Origin: Asterochloris sp. CNOR1
Lineage: Eukaryota; Chlorophyta; Trebouxiophyceae; Trebouxiales; Trebouxiaceae
NCBI GenBank assembly: GCA_963969365.1
Contig: OZ017750.1
Coordinates: 2,852,001-2,916,000 of the forward strand
Direction of reading: 5' to 3'
Length of the DNA: 64,000 nt
Within the stretch, counting starts at the first letter, position 1; every line of letters begins with the position of its first letter. A model generated the notes under the pieces. The model worked only from the letters and a program-made list of their open reading frames with translations, did not search any database and was not told where the DNA came from. Positions 1-10,971 of this stretch are shown piece by piece. Made by a program: the position numbers and the translations under genes.

Positions 1-82
1 AGGCGCTTGGCTGTCTGTCAGCCCTGCCCCATGGCCTGCAGAGTTCAGATCCCTGCCCCAGGAAGACACCAGCACAGGTCAC

Positions 83-3000
83 CTGGAGGCCGCGCAGCAG
101 CATGACGCTGAGCAGGCGCTCTGTCGTCAGCTTGAAGCCCTGCTTCTGCAGCGGCAGCAGCGCGCTCTCGTGGATCTGGCCCAGCACCATGTCCAGCAGT
201 CGAGCAATGTCCTCATACTGTGCAGCAACCCTGCGGGGTTGGAGTGAGGAGTTCAGAGTCAAGAGTCCAGAGTGACACGGCTATACAGTCCCGCCCGGCA
301 AGAAGTGCCCAGATCTAAAGCTGGCCCGCCAGAATGGTGCAGAAGACCATCAACCAGTGCTGTGCTGGACAGAGGGCAGCAGCACATAGGCTGGGGTGTA
401 GAGCTGCCCCTTTGTGTATTTTTAGGCCCAACAGGTCCCTCTCCATGACAGGCAGCAGCACTGGCTCAAGCATGTTGCTCCTCTGCCATGCGAGAGGTGC
501 ACACCCCACAGCACCAGTGGAAGGGGTAATGCACCACAGCCCCAACTTACAGGTTCCGGCTGCACAGCTTGAATGAAACCAGGTGTGCCCACTGCAAGCG
601 CCCAAGAGACCCCACAGTGGGGCACAGCGGGAGCTCAGCTCACCTGACATTGGCAGCCTGGGCAGGTCCCTTGCTGAGGCCATCAATGAGACCAGCTGCA
701 TGAATGAACTTGAGGCATGCCTGCAGCATGTAGTAGATGCCGGTGGCGGTGTGCCCCTTGCCGCTGGCGTCCCGCTGTTTGGAGGCAAACTGCTTCAGCT
801 GGCGCCCCTCCTCGTGCACCTTGGCTGAGTCCATTGTCAGCAGCTTAGGGTCCGCCGCGGTCAGCTTGCTCAGCTGGCAGAGGTCTGCCTCAAAGCAGGG
901 CACTGCAGACAGCAGGGGTGGGGGCTGTCAGGGAGAGTGGAAGTGTCGGCAGGCCTGTGGCAGGCCCGCAGTGCCTGAGGGGCAAGGAGTAGTGTCTGCC
1001 TGGTCTGTGCAGTGCCAGGCAGCTTTTGTGTAGCCGCCTGAGTGCAGCAGCTGATGTGATCACTGTCACACACACAAGTACATCTGGGCAGCCAGTGCGA
1101 TTGTGTGCACTCTCATCTGCAAGCCACACCCCTGCCTTCTGGACAGTCCCTGCTCTGCATTGCCAGAGATAACTACTTCAGGTTGGCACACCCCTGTGAC
1201 CCACCTGCATGCGGCAACACCTGCCCAGCAGACACCGCCTTTCTCATCTTCTCAGGCTGTTGGGACGTGCCAGGCCCGCTGGCAGCCAGCACAGCCCCCA
1301 CAGCAGGTGCAGGCCCCTCCTGCGCCCTCTTGCGCTTGGGCCCCGATGCCGTCTTGGCCTCAGCAGGCGGCGCTGCCCCAGTCTGCCCCTCAGGCTGCGC
1401 AGCAGCAGCAGCAGCCACAGGGGGCTTCCCAGCCCGCAGCGGCCGCTGAGCCGCCGCAGGTTTGGTGCCAGCTGCAGGCCGCCCTGCTGGCAACATGGAG
1501 CCAGAGCCTGTCTGCTGGGGTGCTGCCTGGTGACTGCCAGAAACCAACCCAGCTGCCGCAGGCGGCTGAGGAGTGGCAGTGGCAGGGACAGGGTCAGATC
1601 CCTGAGCATGCTGCTGGCCACTGGGTCCCAGGGCCACCTCGCGCCTGGGCTCTGAAGCAGGCTGCTGCAGCGGGCGTTGCTGCTGCTGCTGCCCACTGCC
1701 CTTCGTCTCCAGGTTGAGCATGCGCTGGGCCCTCAGCCTGTCCTTGTCCAGCTTCACTCCAGCAGGCTTGGCATGTGCCAGATGGCCAGGTGTGCTGCCA
1801 TAGATCGGCGAGAAGGTGCTGCCTGCAGACGGGGAATGTGCTTGCTAATTTGCAGCTCTGCATGCTCAAGAGGTGCTACGTCCCGTCAATGCTTGTGTCC
1901 AGGCAGCAGAGCTGGTGTTACCGCACATGCAAGGGGTCGCCTGCCACCAGACACTTTGGCCGATGCAGATTGCTGACAGGGCAGCAAGTCTCCCAGGGGT
2001 GTGCAGGATGTGGTGTGCCAGCTTGCCTTCTGAAGGCTGGAAGCCTGAGGCTATGGGAGGTGCGTCCTCCTCAGGCTGCAGCAGCGCCTGTGAGGGGGGC
2101 GTGGGCGCTGGCGGTGAGATCCCAAACAGTTTCTCTGCAGGGAGGCACGCCAGAGCATGTGAACCATGTGCTGTGATTAAAATTTGCACCTGTGCAGCTA
2201 CTGCGCAGACAACCTGGGCACAATGAGTGCACTGGGCGTGACATGCAGGCAAGGAATACTTGGCTGTGCGCTGCTGTTCCTTACCACCTGCAGGCAGTCT
2301 TGAGCACAACCTCCGCCCAGCACTACAGGCAGACCGCAGCAGGAAACTTGAGGTCTTTGGCTGGCAGTTGAGCAAGGACCAAACCCTTCTCCTCCCACCC
2401 TTCTCTCAAGCCCCTCTAACAGGTAAGAGGCCCATGCAGCAAGCACCCCTGCACACCACATGAACAGGCTTGTACAGCCCTTCGTCTTGCAGCCCACAGC
2501 TGTCCTGCTCTGGCCTGAGCCGCGTGAAGAGCAGCAGTGCACAGGGCAGCCACAACACAGCAGGCAAGATCATTTTACACCTGCCTGCTGACATCCAAGC
2601 TGCCAGGCCAAGCCAGAATGACACTTATGGCTGGCCACATTCAGTGCACCCCCAAGAATCTGAGTCATCCCTGTTGTGGTCTTGACCGTGGCCCTCATGA
2701 TTCAGTTTTTAGATGCTCACCATAGTCCTGCTCGGGATTGAGCCACATTGAGGGCAACTCAGGGTCCTTGATGGCACGATACTGCCTGACCCGTTCCTGA
2801 TCCTCTCGCGACAGCACCGCAAAGAAGCGCTCCTTGGGGCTCAGGTCGGGGCTGGCTGGACTCCTGGGACTAGCAGGGCGCTGGCGCTTGGCAGGTGCCT
2901 GGTCCTCCGGGCTGGCACTCTGCCGCCGTTTTGGGGGCCCTGCAGCCCTGCTAGGCCCCATAGGCTGCCCCTTAAGGTCGCCTGCAGGACGCTCAGCAGA

Positions 3001-6000
3001 GGAGCGTGCTGCACCCCTGCTGGGCTCCTGGTGAGGTTTGTCCCGCTCTGCAGAGGAGCGGGCTGCAGCTCTACCGGGCTGGGCAGGCCGCCTCCTGGGT
3101 TCGCTCGCAGCCCTGTCGGGGTCCTGCTGAGGAGCGCCCCGCTCAGCAGAGGACTGGGCTGCGGCCTTGCCAGGCTCCGCAGACCGCCTCCCGGGGGCCT
3201 CTCCAGCCTTGGTCCGCTTGGCTGGCTGCCGCTGCTCTGAGCTCCCGACCAGCTGGAGCTGAGCTGCCCAGCCAGCCTCAGCAGAGAGGCGCTGCCCCTC
3301 AGCCCCTCCCACCGGAGGAGAGGTGCCTCGACTCTCTGCCCCACTGACCGCCCCCTGCTCAGCAGAGGCACCTGTGCACTCAGCCTGAGCTGGCATACCA
3401 GCTGCCTGCAGCTGTGCCTGCTCTTCAGCAGCCGTCGGCAGCCCCTGGACAGCAGCAGCCTCTGCTGGCTGCTGCTGAGTCTGGGGCAGGGGCTTGGCTG
3501 GAGGGCCCTGCTGCGCCTGGGCGCCAGCAGGCGCAGGGGCCCTCAGGCTGGCGCGACCAGGCTTCACCAGCTTCATTCGGAACGGCGCCGGCCTGGCAGC
3601 AGCTGCTGGGGTGCCTGTTATGCCTGTGGCAGGCTCGGCCAGAGCAGCAGTAGCTGGTGCTGCTGCCACAGGCTTAACAGGCGCCGGCACCGGTGTAGGG
3701 TCAGCGGCACCTGCAGGAGCTGCTGCCTCCTCGGGAGCAGCCTGGCTGGCCGCGTGCCTGGCTGCTGGCTGGACCTCCACACTGCCTGCTCTCAGCTCCT
3801 GCCCTGCTGCTGAGCCTCCACCCCTGGCAGACGGCCTGCCTCTGCTGCCATCTGCCCGCGGCTGCTGCTCAGCGGCACCCGAGCCAGCAGGGGTGCTCTC
3901 CGCCAGGCGAGAGCGCACGCTAGGCTGCCTGTCCAGCTGTGGACCCTGCTGACCCTGGGCAGGTGCAGCCCTGCACAGCAGGCACCCTGGTGTGAGACCA
4001 GGGTCGCCCAGGTGCATGTTGCAGGCGGCGGCCTGGCCTCGCCTAGGTCTGGCTGGTGTAGGCTCATTGCTTTGGCACTGGCAGGCAGAGGAGGTGGCCG
4101 GCCATGAGGACCAGTAAGCCTTTGGGCTTAGCTCTGAAGCAGTCGCCGCCACTGACTAAGCACAGCCCATATCTGAGATATGGGTTGTGGGATGCTGATA
4201 CGGAGGCTCTCACCTCTGCGCTCAAAGACTGCCACTGGGCTGGCACCCTCACTGTTTCAAACAGCAAAGCCAGACAGGTGCATGCAGTGGTGGACTCAGG
4301 TGTCTCACCTTTGCCGCTTTGCCCCGGGTGAGTCTGTGGAGCCAGAGGAGGTGGCCCTGCCCTCTGCCGGGCTCCTGCGGCGGTCACTGTAATCGCTGCG
4401 CATGCGGCTGAAGCCGCTGCTGCTGCGCCTGGGGCTCAGGCTGCGGCTGGAGGAGTACCTGAGGTCAATCAGAGAGCCCCCATCAGCATGGCAGCACCCA
4501 GCCACACTTACTTCTAGAACAGCAATTCAACATGCAACCCTGTATGGTCAATGATTTAGCCAACATCGCTGCAAATACCCTTATCAGCAGTGCAGCATGC
4601 AGCCCCACCACAGCCCAGATCAGCATATTTATGGACAGCTCCACACAATTCCTGATCACCAACCCAGCAGGCAGCCCCACGCAGGCCTGACCAGCACTCA
4701 AGCAAGCAGTGCTATGTCTGTTTTTTGTATGCTCAAAGCCCACAAGCATCTGGACATGCTTTCAGTCAGCCACAAGCTTGCGCACCCAGACGACACTGAG
4801 CATATCCTTGTGCCAGGGCTTTGACAACTGGTGCTTGCCCTGCTTCCATCTGCAAATCCCACAGCAAAAGCACCCATGGGCTACAGGCAGCATGGCAACC
4901 TTCGAACACCACAGCTGCAGCCACGCACCTTGGCGACGAACGCTGGCGCTTGTACTGCCTCCCCCTGCCCTCCGAGGAGCCCCTCCTGTGTCTGCCATGT
5001 GATGGCTCCCGCCGCTTATGCCTGACATGTGACAGCTCCCGCTGCCTTCCCCTGCCCTGAGTGGGCTCCTGCTGCCTGCGCCTGACGGGAGATGGCGAGC
5101 TCGATGGCGAGCTCGACTCTGAGCCAGATGAGGTGTAGGAAGTGCTGTAAATCCTGCTGGAGCTCTCAGTGCTGCCCCTGCAGAGGCAGAGGATCTGCCT
5201 GTTCCATTGTACTGCAAACCATCAAGCCCCAGACCAGAAGGCTGAAAGGGAGCACCATTTTTGCAGCGGCGTCTGAGGTGCCCCGCCACCAGCACAAGGG
5301 CTCCGATGCTGGCCAAAAATTGAGCCTGTGGACTTGCTGAGTGCACGCTGTGTCACCCAGCAGAAATAGCATGCGCGAACACCGCATGCACCTACAGTGC
5401 TGGTGGCTATTTGCCCTGCAGCAGTACGCTCTTGACACATTCACACAGAGGTGCTCTGGAACAGCATCTGGGGAGGGCACCGACGCGCTGTGCACCTGCA
5501 ACTCTGCCACAAAGTGGAGAACACACAAAGTGTGGTGCACACCAGCTGCATACAGGTGCAGCTGCTCAGGCACCCACCACCCAGTGCGCCCCCAACTTGC
5601 CTTTCGAAAGCTGCCTTGGACGCACCGGCAGCAGGAGCTCACCTGCTGCGCCCGGTGCGCCCTCGACTCTCCACTCTTGTTCCCCCCGCTGGTGCACTTG
5701 GGAACACACGCACATGCCAGCTGCAAGCAGCGCAGCTGCTGAGGCAGTCACCTGCGCCCACTTTGCCCTCGACTCCTGCCATCCCTGCTTCCCTCCCTGC
5801 GTGCTGGAGGGGAGGGGGAGCGCCGCCGCCTGTCCCTCCTTGGCTCCTGTGAGCCCGCCTCCCTGCCAGCAAAGCTGGAGCTGCGCTGCTTGTCCAGGCC
5901 CAGCCGGCCAGGCTCAGATGCCCGGCCGACTGCCGGCTGCTGGGCAGCAGCAGGCTCCCTCTGAGCCATGCTGCTGGTGCTGTGCTGCTGTCCCAGGGCT

Positions 6001-9000
6001 TTGAGGCCAGGCTCTGCTGCCTTTGCCTCTGTTCCTGCCAGGTGCCTTCCACCCATCAGCCTGTCCAGTGCCCTCTGAGGCTGTTGAGAAGGCTCTGCCT
6101 GTGGCCTTGACTGCGAGGGAGCCTGGGCCCCAGCCTGCTGCTGGGCAGCAGCAGCAGCAGCCTGGGGCTCTGCCTGAGGAGTGGCAGCAGCTCTGCTGTC
6201 CTTCAGGCAATTGACTGCCAGCACCCGCTTGACTGGAGACTTCAGGCCGAAGGAGAGCTTCCCCTTCAGAGCAGGCTTGGTGGTCTGGCGGGCTGGAGCA
6301 GCTACCACCTGAGCAGGGCTCGGCTTTGGGCTGACTGCAGCTGCCAGCGCAGCAGGCTGGACCTGCTTTGCCAAGCTCACTGCAGCAGCAGTCTTGGGGT
6401 GCTTGGCAGCTGCTGAGGTGGCAGCTGCCTGCATGCCATGAGATGCAGCAGCAACAGGCTTGAGGTGCTTGGCAGCAGGCGCCGCTGCATCTGCCTGCTT
6501 TGCCCTGGGCGCAGCGGCCACGGCCTCTGACCCCTTAGTGGCAGGGGCTGTGGCGACTGCCTGCTTTATCTCGGGGGCAGCAGCACCAGCCCCAGGCTGC
6601 CCAGCAGTGCATGTGACAGGTTCAGGAAGACCTAGTTGGGCCTTGTCAGCCTGCTGACCAGGCACACCAACCGTCCTCACGCCTGCAGGTGGAGTCGGCT
6701 GTGCCCTGACAGCCTGCCCAGCTGCCACAGCGCCCCCACTGCCCCTGGCAGTGCGCGGCAGTGCCTCCCTGCCCTCATGCTGAGCGTCCACCCTGGCCTC
6801 AGTGCCAGGCGCTGCCGGCTCGCTGCTGGCGGCAGCAGGAGGGGCTTGCACCTCAGTTGCTGGCTGCGCTGATGCCTGTACGGATGGCAGAGCACCTGCT
6901 GTCAGGGGCGACACCACAGCAGCCACAGGAGGTGGCAGCTGCTGCTCCACCGGTGCCGCAGCCCTGGCTACTGCCTGGGGTGGCGACACCACAGCAGCCA
7001 CAGGTGGTGGCAGCTGCTGCTCCACCGGTGCCGCAACCCTGGCTACTGCCTGGTGCAGCTCCACTGGAGCCACTGGGGGTGGCAGCTGCTGCTCTACAGG
7101 CGCAGCAACAGGGCGCTGGCGCGTTTCCTGCTTTGCTGGGCTGACAGTGTCAATGGCGCTGGACGGCACGTCGACTGTCAGAGGTGCCACTGGCCGCAGG
7201 CTTTGGGCAGAGCTCTCCTGTGCTGCTGCTTTGCTTGTCTGCGTCCCAGCAGCTTCCCCACGCGCAGGGGCTGGTGCAGCCACTGCCGCCACAGGCTGTG
7301 AATCAGGCAGCTGGGCTGCTGCTGCGCCAGCCTCCCTGGCCGCAGCCAGCCCACTGCGTGCCTCAGCCTTGGCTGGTGCTGCCAGAGGCCTGGCGCCCAC
7401 GTCAGCAGCAGCTGGCACCACCGCTGCAGCAGCAGCTGCTGCTGAGCGCTCTGCACCAGCAGCAGGTGGTCCCTGGGCAGCAGTAGGTCCTGCCCCTCCC
7501 TCCCGCTTGGCACCAGCTTTGAGCAGGGCAGCTGCTAGCTCAGGGGCCTGCAGCAGAGTCAGCACTGAGCACCCTCATTGAGCCATGCCATGACTGCACC
7601 TTGCAAACTCTTCAGGCCATGCATGGCCAGTGAGCTGCGCAGAGTGCTGTGCAGACAAGCTCTATTGATTGACAAAGTGCATGTTTGCAGCAGAGATGAC
7701 AAGACATCAGCACCTTGGGGTGCTCCTGCTCTTGAGGCCTCTCTGTCCCTATGTGTGAGCCAACAGACAGTGGCGCCGTCTGCCTTTTCTGCTCAGCATG
7801 GTCCAGCTCCAGGGGTGCTACAGACTTTTCTGCAAAAGTCGTGGGGTTTGCCGCCTCAGCCAGCAGGGCAGCCTGCCCCTCCGCAGCCATGGGCTCCAAT
7901 GCCCTGGCAGAAGCACCCTCAGCTGGGGGGTGCTCCGCTGCAGCAGCGACCTCTGCCGGCTTGCCCACAGGAGCGTCCTTTGCAGAAGCATGCTCTGCAG
8001 TACACCTGAGCTCTGCTGCCTTTGCCACAGGCACCTGCTGTGCAGACTGCTGCTGCTCAGCAGGCTTGGGTGCAGCTGCTGGGCGCGTCTCTGCAGGGGC
8101 TGCATCCCCACCGTTGGGGGTAGAGGCTTGTGGCTGAGAGCTGACCTTTACAGGCAGCTTCACAGTCAGCCTTGGGCCGCTCTTGGTGACTCCCCGCAGC
8201 AGCCCTGTGAGGCGGCCTCCCGCCGGCTTGGCAGCAGGCGGCGCCTCAGGGGCTGTTGCCCTGGCAGCAGCAGGCTGCGCATCTGCCGACTGAGTGGCAG
8301 ATGCGCCTGGAGGTCCACATGTCTCCGCTTCAGCTGGGGCTTTACTGGACACCTTGGCAGGCTCCTGCCCTGCCGCTGCGGCTGGCCGAGCCTTGTCCAG
8401 CACCTTAGCAGGCTCCTGCCCTGCCGCTGCGGCTGGCTGAGCGTTGCCCAGCACCTTGTCAGGCTCCTGCCCCGCCGCTGCGGCTGGCTGAGCCTTGCTT
8501 GACTGCTTGGCAGGCTCTTCCCTGACTGCTGTCTGTGCAGGGCGAGATGTCTGCGCATGAGCAGGCGCCTGGCTTTCTGCGCTGCGCTCCTGCTGCTGAG
8601 CCTGCTGGGCCAGGAGAGCCTTGGTGGGAGCAGCAGCAACCTCCTCCCTCTGGGCCAACTTGCCAGCCGCCTTTGGCTTGGCTCCAGCTGTGGCCTCCCT
8701 TGGTGGCACTGATCCTGCCTGTGCAGCAGGCTCAGCCTTTGCTATTGCCGCAACAGAGGCCTGCTGTGCGGCCACGCCAGCCAGCTCGGCATCAACAGTC
8801 ACAGCACCAGCTGCTGCAGCTTGCCCCTCCTGCGCAGCCTCGCCCTTTGCAGTCGCGTGTGCTACATCTGGGTGGCCCGCGGCAGCGGCACTGCTGGGCC
8901 CCTCAGCATGAGCAGGCTTGCCCGCCCTGGCGGCACGTGCAGCCTTCTTGCCAGCTTTGGCAGAGGGCTTGGGCAGCTCAGGTGCCTGCTGCTGCTGCTG

Positions 9001-10459
9001 GCTCTCCCCAGAGGGCAGAGGGCGCTCGGCTGTCTCGGCAGCCCGGAGGCGAGCAGCCTCAGCGGAGGCACGCACATCTGCTGCATTCTGAGCCTTGATC
9101 AGCCACTCCTTGGGCAGCTTCGGCAGGAGGGCCTTGCCAGGCAGGTTGGCTGCTCCAGCGCCCTGCACCTCCCGCACTGCAGCACAAAGAGCAATGCTGC
9201 TCAGCCACAGCACAGCTGGCAGACAGGTCATTTGGCCAGACCCAAGACACCTGAGGCAGCAGGCAATTCCAGATATGGTGGCACCCAGATTGTGGCAGCA
9301 GCAGCTGCTTTGCATTGAACAGCGCACTGTGCAGACTACAGGGGCACACTCCTGTCATGGTCAGCCAGGCTGAGGGCCAGTGCCAAGTGCATGACTCACA
9401 TGCAGCCGTCATTGGACTGGCACTGCCATCTGGTGCCTTGGGGTTGACTTTCTTGTCACCTGCAGCAGAGGAAGTTGTCTGGCATGAGTGTGAGGCATGC
9501 TGCAGCCAGAAGCACCCTTACAGTGGGCGTGCGTACCCCACGCACACGCTGGCGGATGTCACCTGAGCCACAAGCGCAGAGATTTCTGCGATGCCAATGC
9601 CTGGTGCAGTGTGCCAGGTGCTGGCAAAATCAATATGCAGTGGATAGCCATGCTTTAGCTAATCCTGCTGGAAGAGGCAGAGGCAGCAGCTGTGGCAACA
9701 CTTACGTGTGGCTTGGTTCCAAAGTTTGCCCCCGAATTTCACTTTGATTCTGCGTCCAGGCTTGGCAGCTGCAGAGGAGGAGTCCTGCCCCTTTGCCTGG
9801 GACTTAGGGTGAAGGTCTGCCTGACCACCATTTGCAGCAGCACCAGGCGCCATCTGAGCATCTGCTCTGTGATGCTGATGGGACATTCCTGCTGCTGACT
9901 GTTCCTTGGACGCGTCAGATCCCACTGCAAGCCCTGCTGGCTTGCCCTGAGGCCTGTGGGCCTGCCTGTCTGAGCCAGCAGGCTTCTGCCCCTGCTTGCC
10001 CACGCCTGCCTTCTTGGCGCCATTAGCAGGCTGGGCAGCAGCAGCAGCCACCTTTTTGGCGAGCTGAGCGGTGCTGTCCCTGGCCCCTGGCCCCTTGCGC
10101 TCCCCCTGTCCAGCCGACTTCTCTGATGCTGGCCTGGCCAACTTGGCGCCACTTGGCGCCACGGCCTTCATGTGGCCGTTGGGAGCGGGCTGCACCTGGC
10201 GCTGCTGCTGCCGTGCTGATGCTGCCATGGGCGTGGGACTGGGGCTGCGAGCTAGCTGGTCAATGAAGTTCAAATGAGAAAGATCACAAAGACCTTGGAA
10301 CTCGGGCAGGAAGGTGCCGCGGTCCAGCTGGACCTCTGCCAGCTGCGCAGCTGTGCGCCACTCGATTGCGGGGGCGGGAGCAGGCGCCTGCCCGCTCCGC
10401 AGGTTGAGGCCAGTCCTGGCAGCAGGCTGGCTGCTCAAAAGCGTCAAGAACACCTCATC
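83..10459 (-). CDS. Giant low-complexity RS-rich nuclear protein with AF4/FMR2-like C-terminal helical region (partial)
   Basis: Eleven exons join in phase: 10459-9706, 9176-7714, 7547-5752, 5720-5643, 5177-4929, 4458-4309, 3970-2721, 2134-1922, 1822-1205, 902-644 and 230-83, about 2,326 residues. The first exon is not found and the gene continues past the left edge (donor at 82-81). Most of the protein is Ala/Pro/Gln/Lys-rich and probably disordered. The exons at 5720-4309 encode Arg-Ser stretches (RRSPSPP, SRSLSPRR), as in nuclear RNA-processing or transcription proteins. The last two exons are ordered and helical: residues such as HEEGRQLKQFASKQ, ATGIYYMLQACLKFIHAAGL and YEDIARLLDMVLGQI recall the C-terminal homology domain of AF4/FMR2 elongation factors and the matching region of plant CW-type zinc-finger proteins (family knowledge from memory). 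No CW zinc finger is visible. The donor of exon 2134-1922 is ambiguous, with a second in-phase GT about 35 bp earlier. Function is inferred only at the level of a transcription or RNA-processing cofactor. Confidence 0.6.
2985..3215 (-). repeat. Degenerate coding repeat around the motif SSAER
   Basis: At least three diverged copies encode RAA(A/R)SSAER-like segments. They lie in the exon 3970-2721 of the giant low-complexity protein. Spacing varies (roughly 50-90 bp), so this is older or less regular than the 51-bp and 75-bp arrays. Confidence 0.55.
6908..7115 (-). repeat. 75-bp in-frame coding repeat, two full copies and one partial
   Basis: Units start at 6908 and 6983, with a partial third from about 7058. 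Each encodes 25 residues around the motif VEQQLPPPVA. The first two are nearly identical, so this is a young expansion inside the giant low-complexity protein. Confidence 0.85.
8359..8511 (-). repeat. Three 51-bp in-frame coding repeats
   Basis: Units begin at 8359, 8410 and 8461. Each encodes 17 residues containing AQPAAAAGQEP and K/D variants. They lie in one large exon of the giant low-complexity gene and keep frame, so they lengthen the disordered part by slippage or unequal exchange. Confidence 0.85.
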
Positions 10460-10971
10460 CTGCAAATTTGGGGGATGCGCTGAATGCAATGCGCAAGGAC
10501 AGACTGCAGAGTCAGATGCTGAGAGGGGCTGTACAATCTGCCATGTCTCAGGAGGACGACACCATGGATCCAGGCAGATTTTCCCACAGGCTGATTACCA
10601 TCTGCTTGGTCCACCAGGGTGGCAGGCTGCTCTCCATGAGCGGCTAATGGAGAGTTCCGTCTGCAGGGCAGGATAGGCCTCGGCACCCTGCTAAGAATCT
10701 TCACCAAGCACTATACGAGGGTGCAGAGAGCATGCAGGTCACGGGATGGACCCACCATCCGACTGGCATTGACGCGGAGGGGTACTGGGTCAAGTTCAGA
10801 GCAACCGCCAAGCCCAATACCCTTGCACTAATGGGCTGCCATTGACGGATGCAAAATAGAGGGGGCTATCACGTGTTGGGCAGGCCTAAAGAGGCTGTGC
10901 CCATTTTCAGATTGATAATATGGATATGCCCGTCTACTAGATGTCCCTACGTGCTGGACCATCAAATTGGC
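10460..10971. other. Intergenic or 5' region with unlocated first exon
   Basis: This 512-bp stretch separates the first visible exon of the giant low-complexity gene from the stop codon of the C45-type gene, both on the minus strand. The 5' exon or exons of the former should lie here, since the exon at 10459 begins at a good acceptor in phase 0, but I found no convincing start codon plus donor. The part at 10700-10970 is less CAG-rich than its surroundings and shows no coding signal. Confidence 0.5.

Noticed and set aside
6908-8511. CRISPR-like spaced repeats
   Set aside because: The 51-bp and 75-bp units are contiguous, in frame and coding. No unique spacers or cas genes are present, and the genome is eukaryotic.
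1205-10459. A CW-type zinc finger in the giant minus-strand gene
   Set aside because: No Cys/Trp pattern of a CW domain occurs in any of the phased exons. WW near 1960-1990 (SVWWQATPCMCG) lacks the Cys spacing and may not even be exonic.
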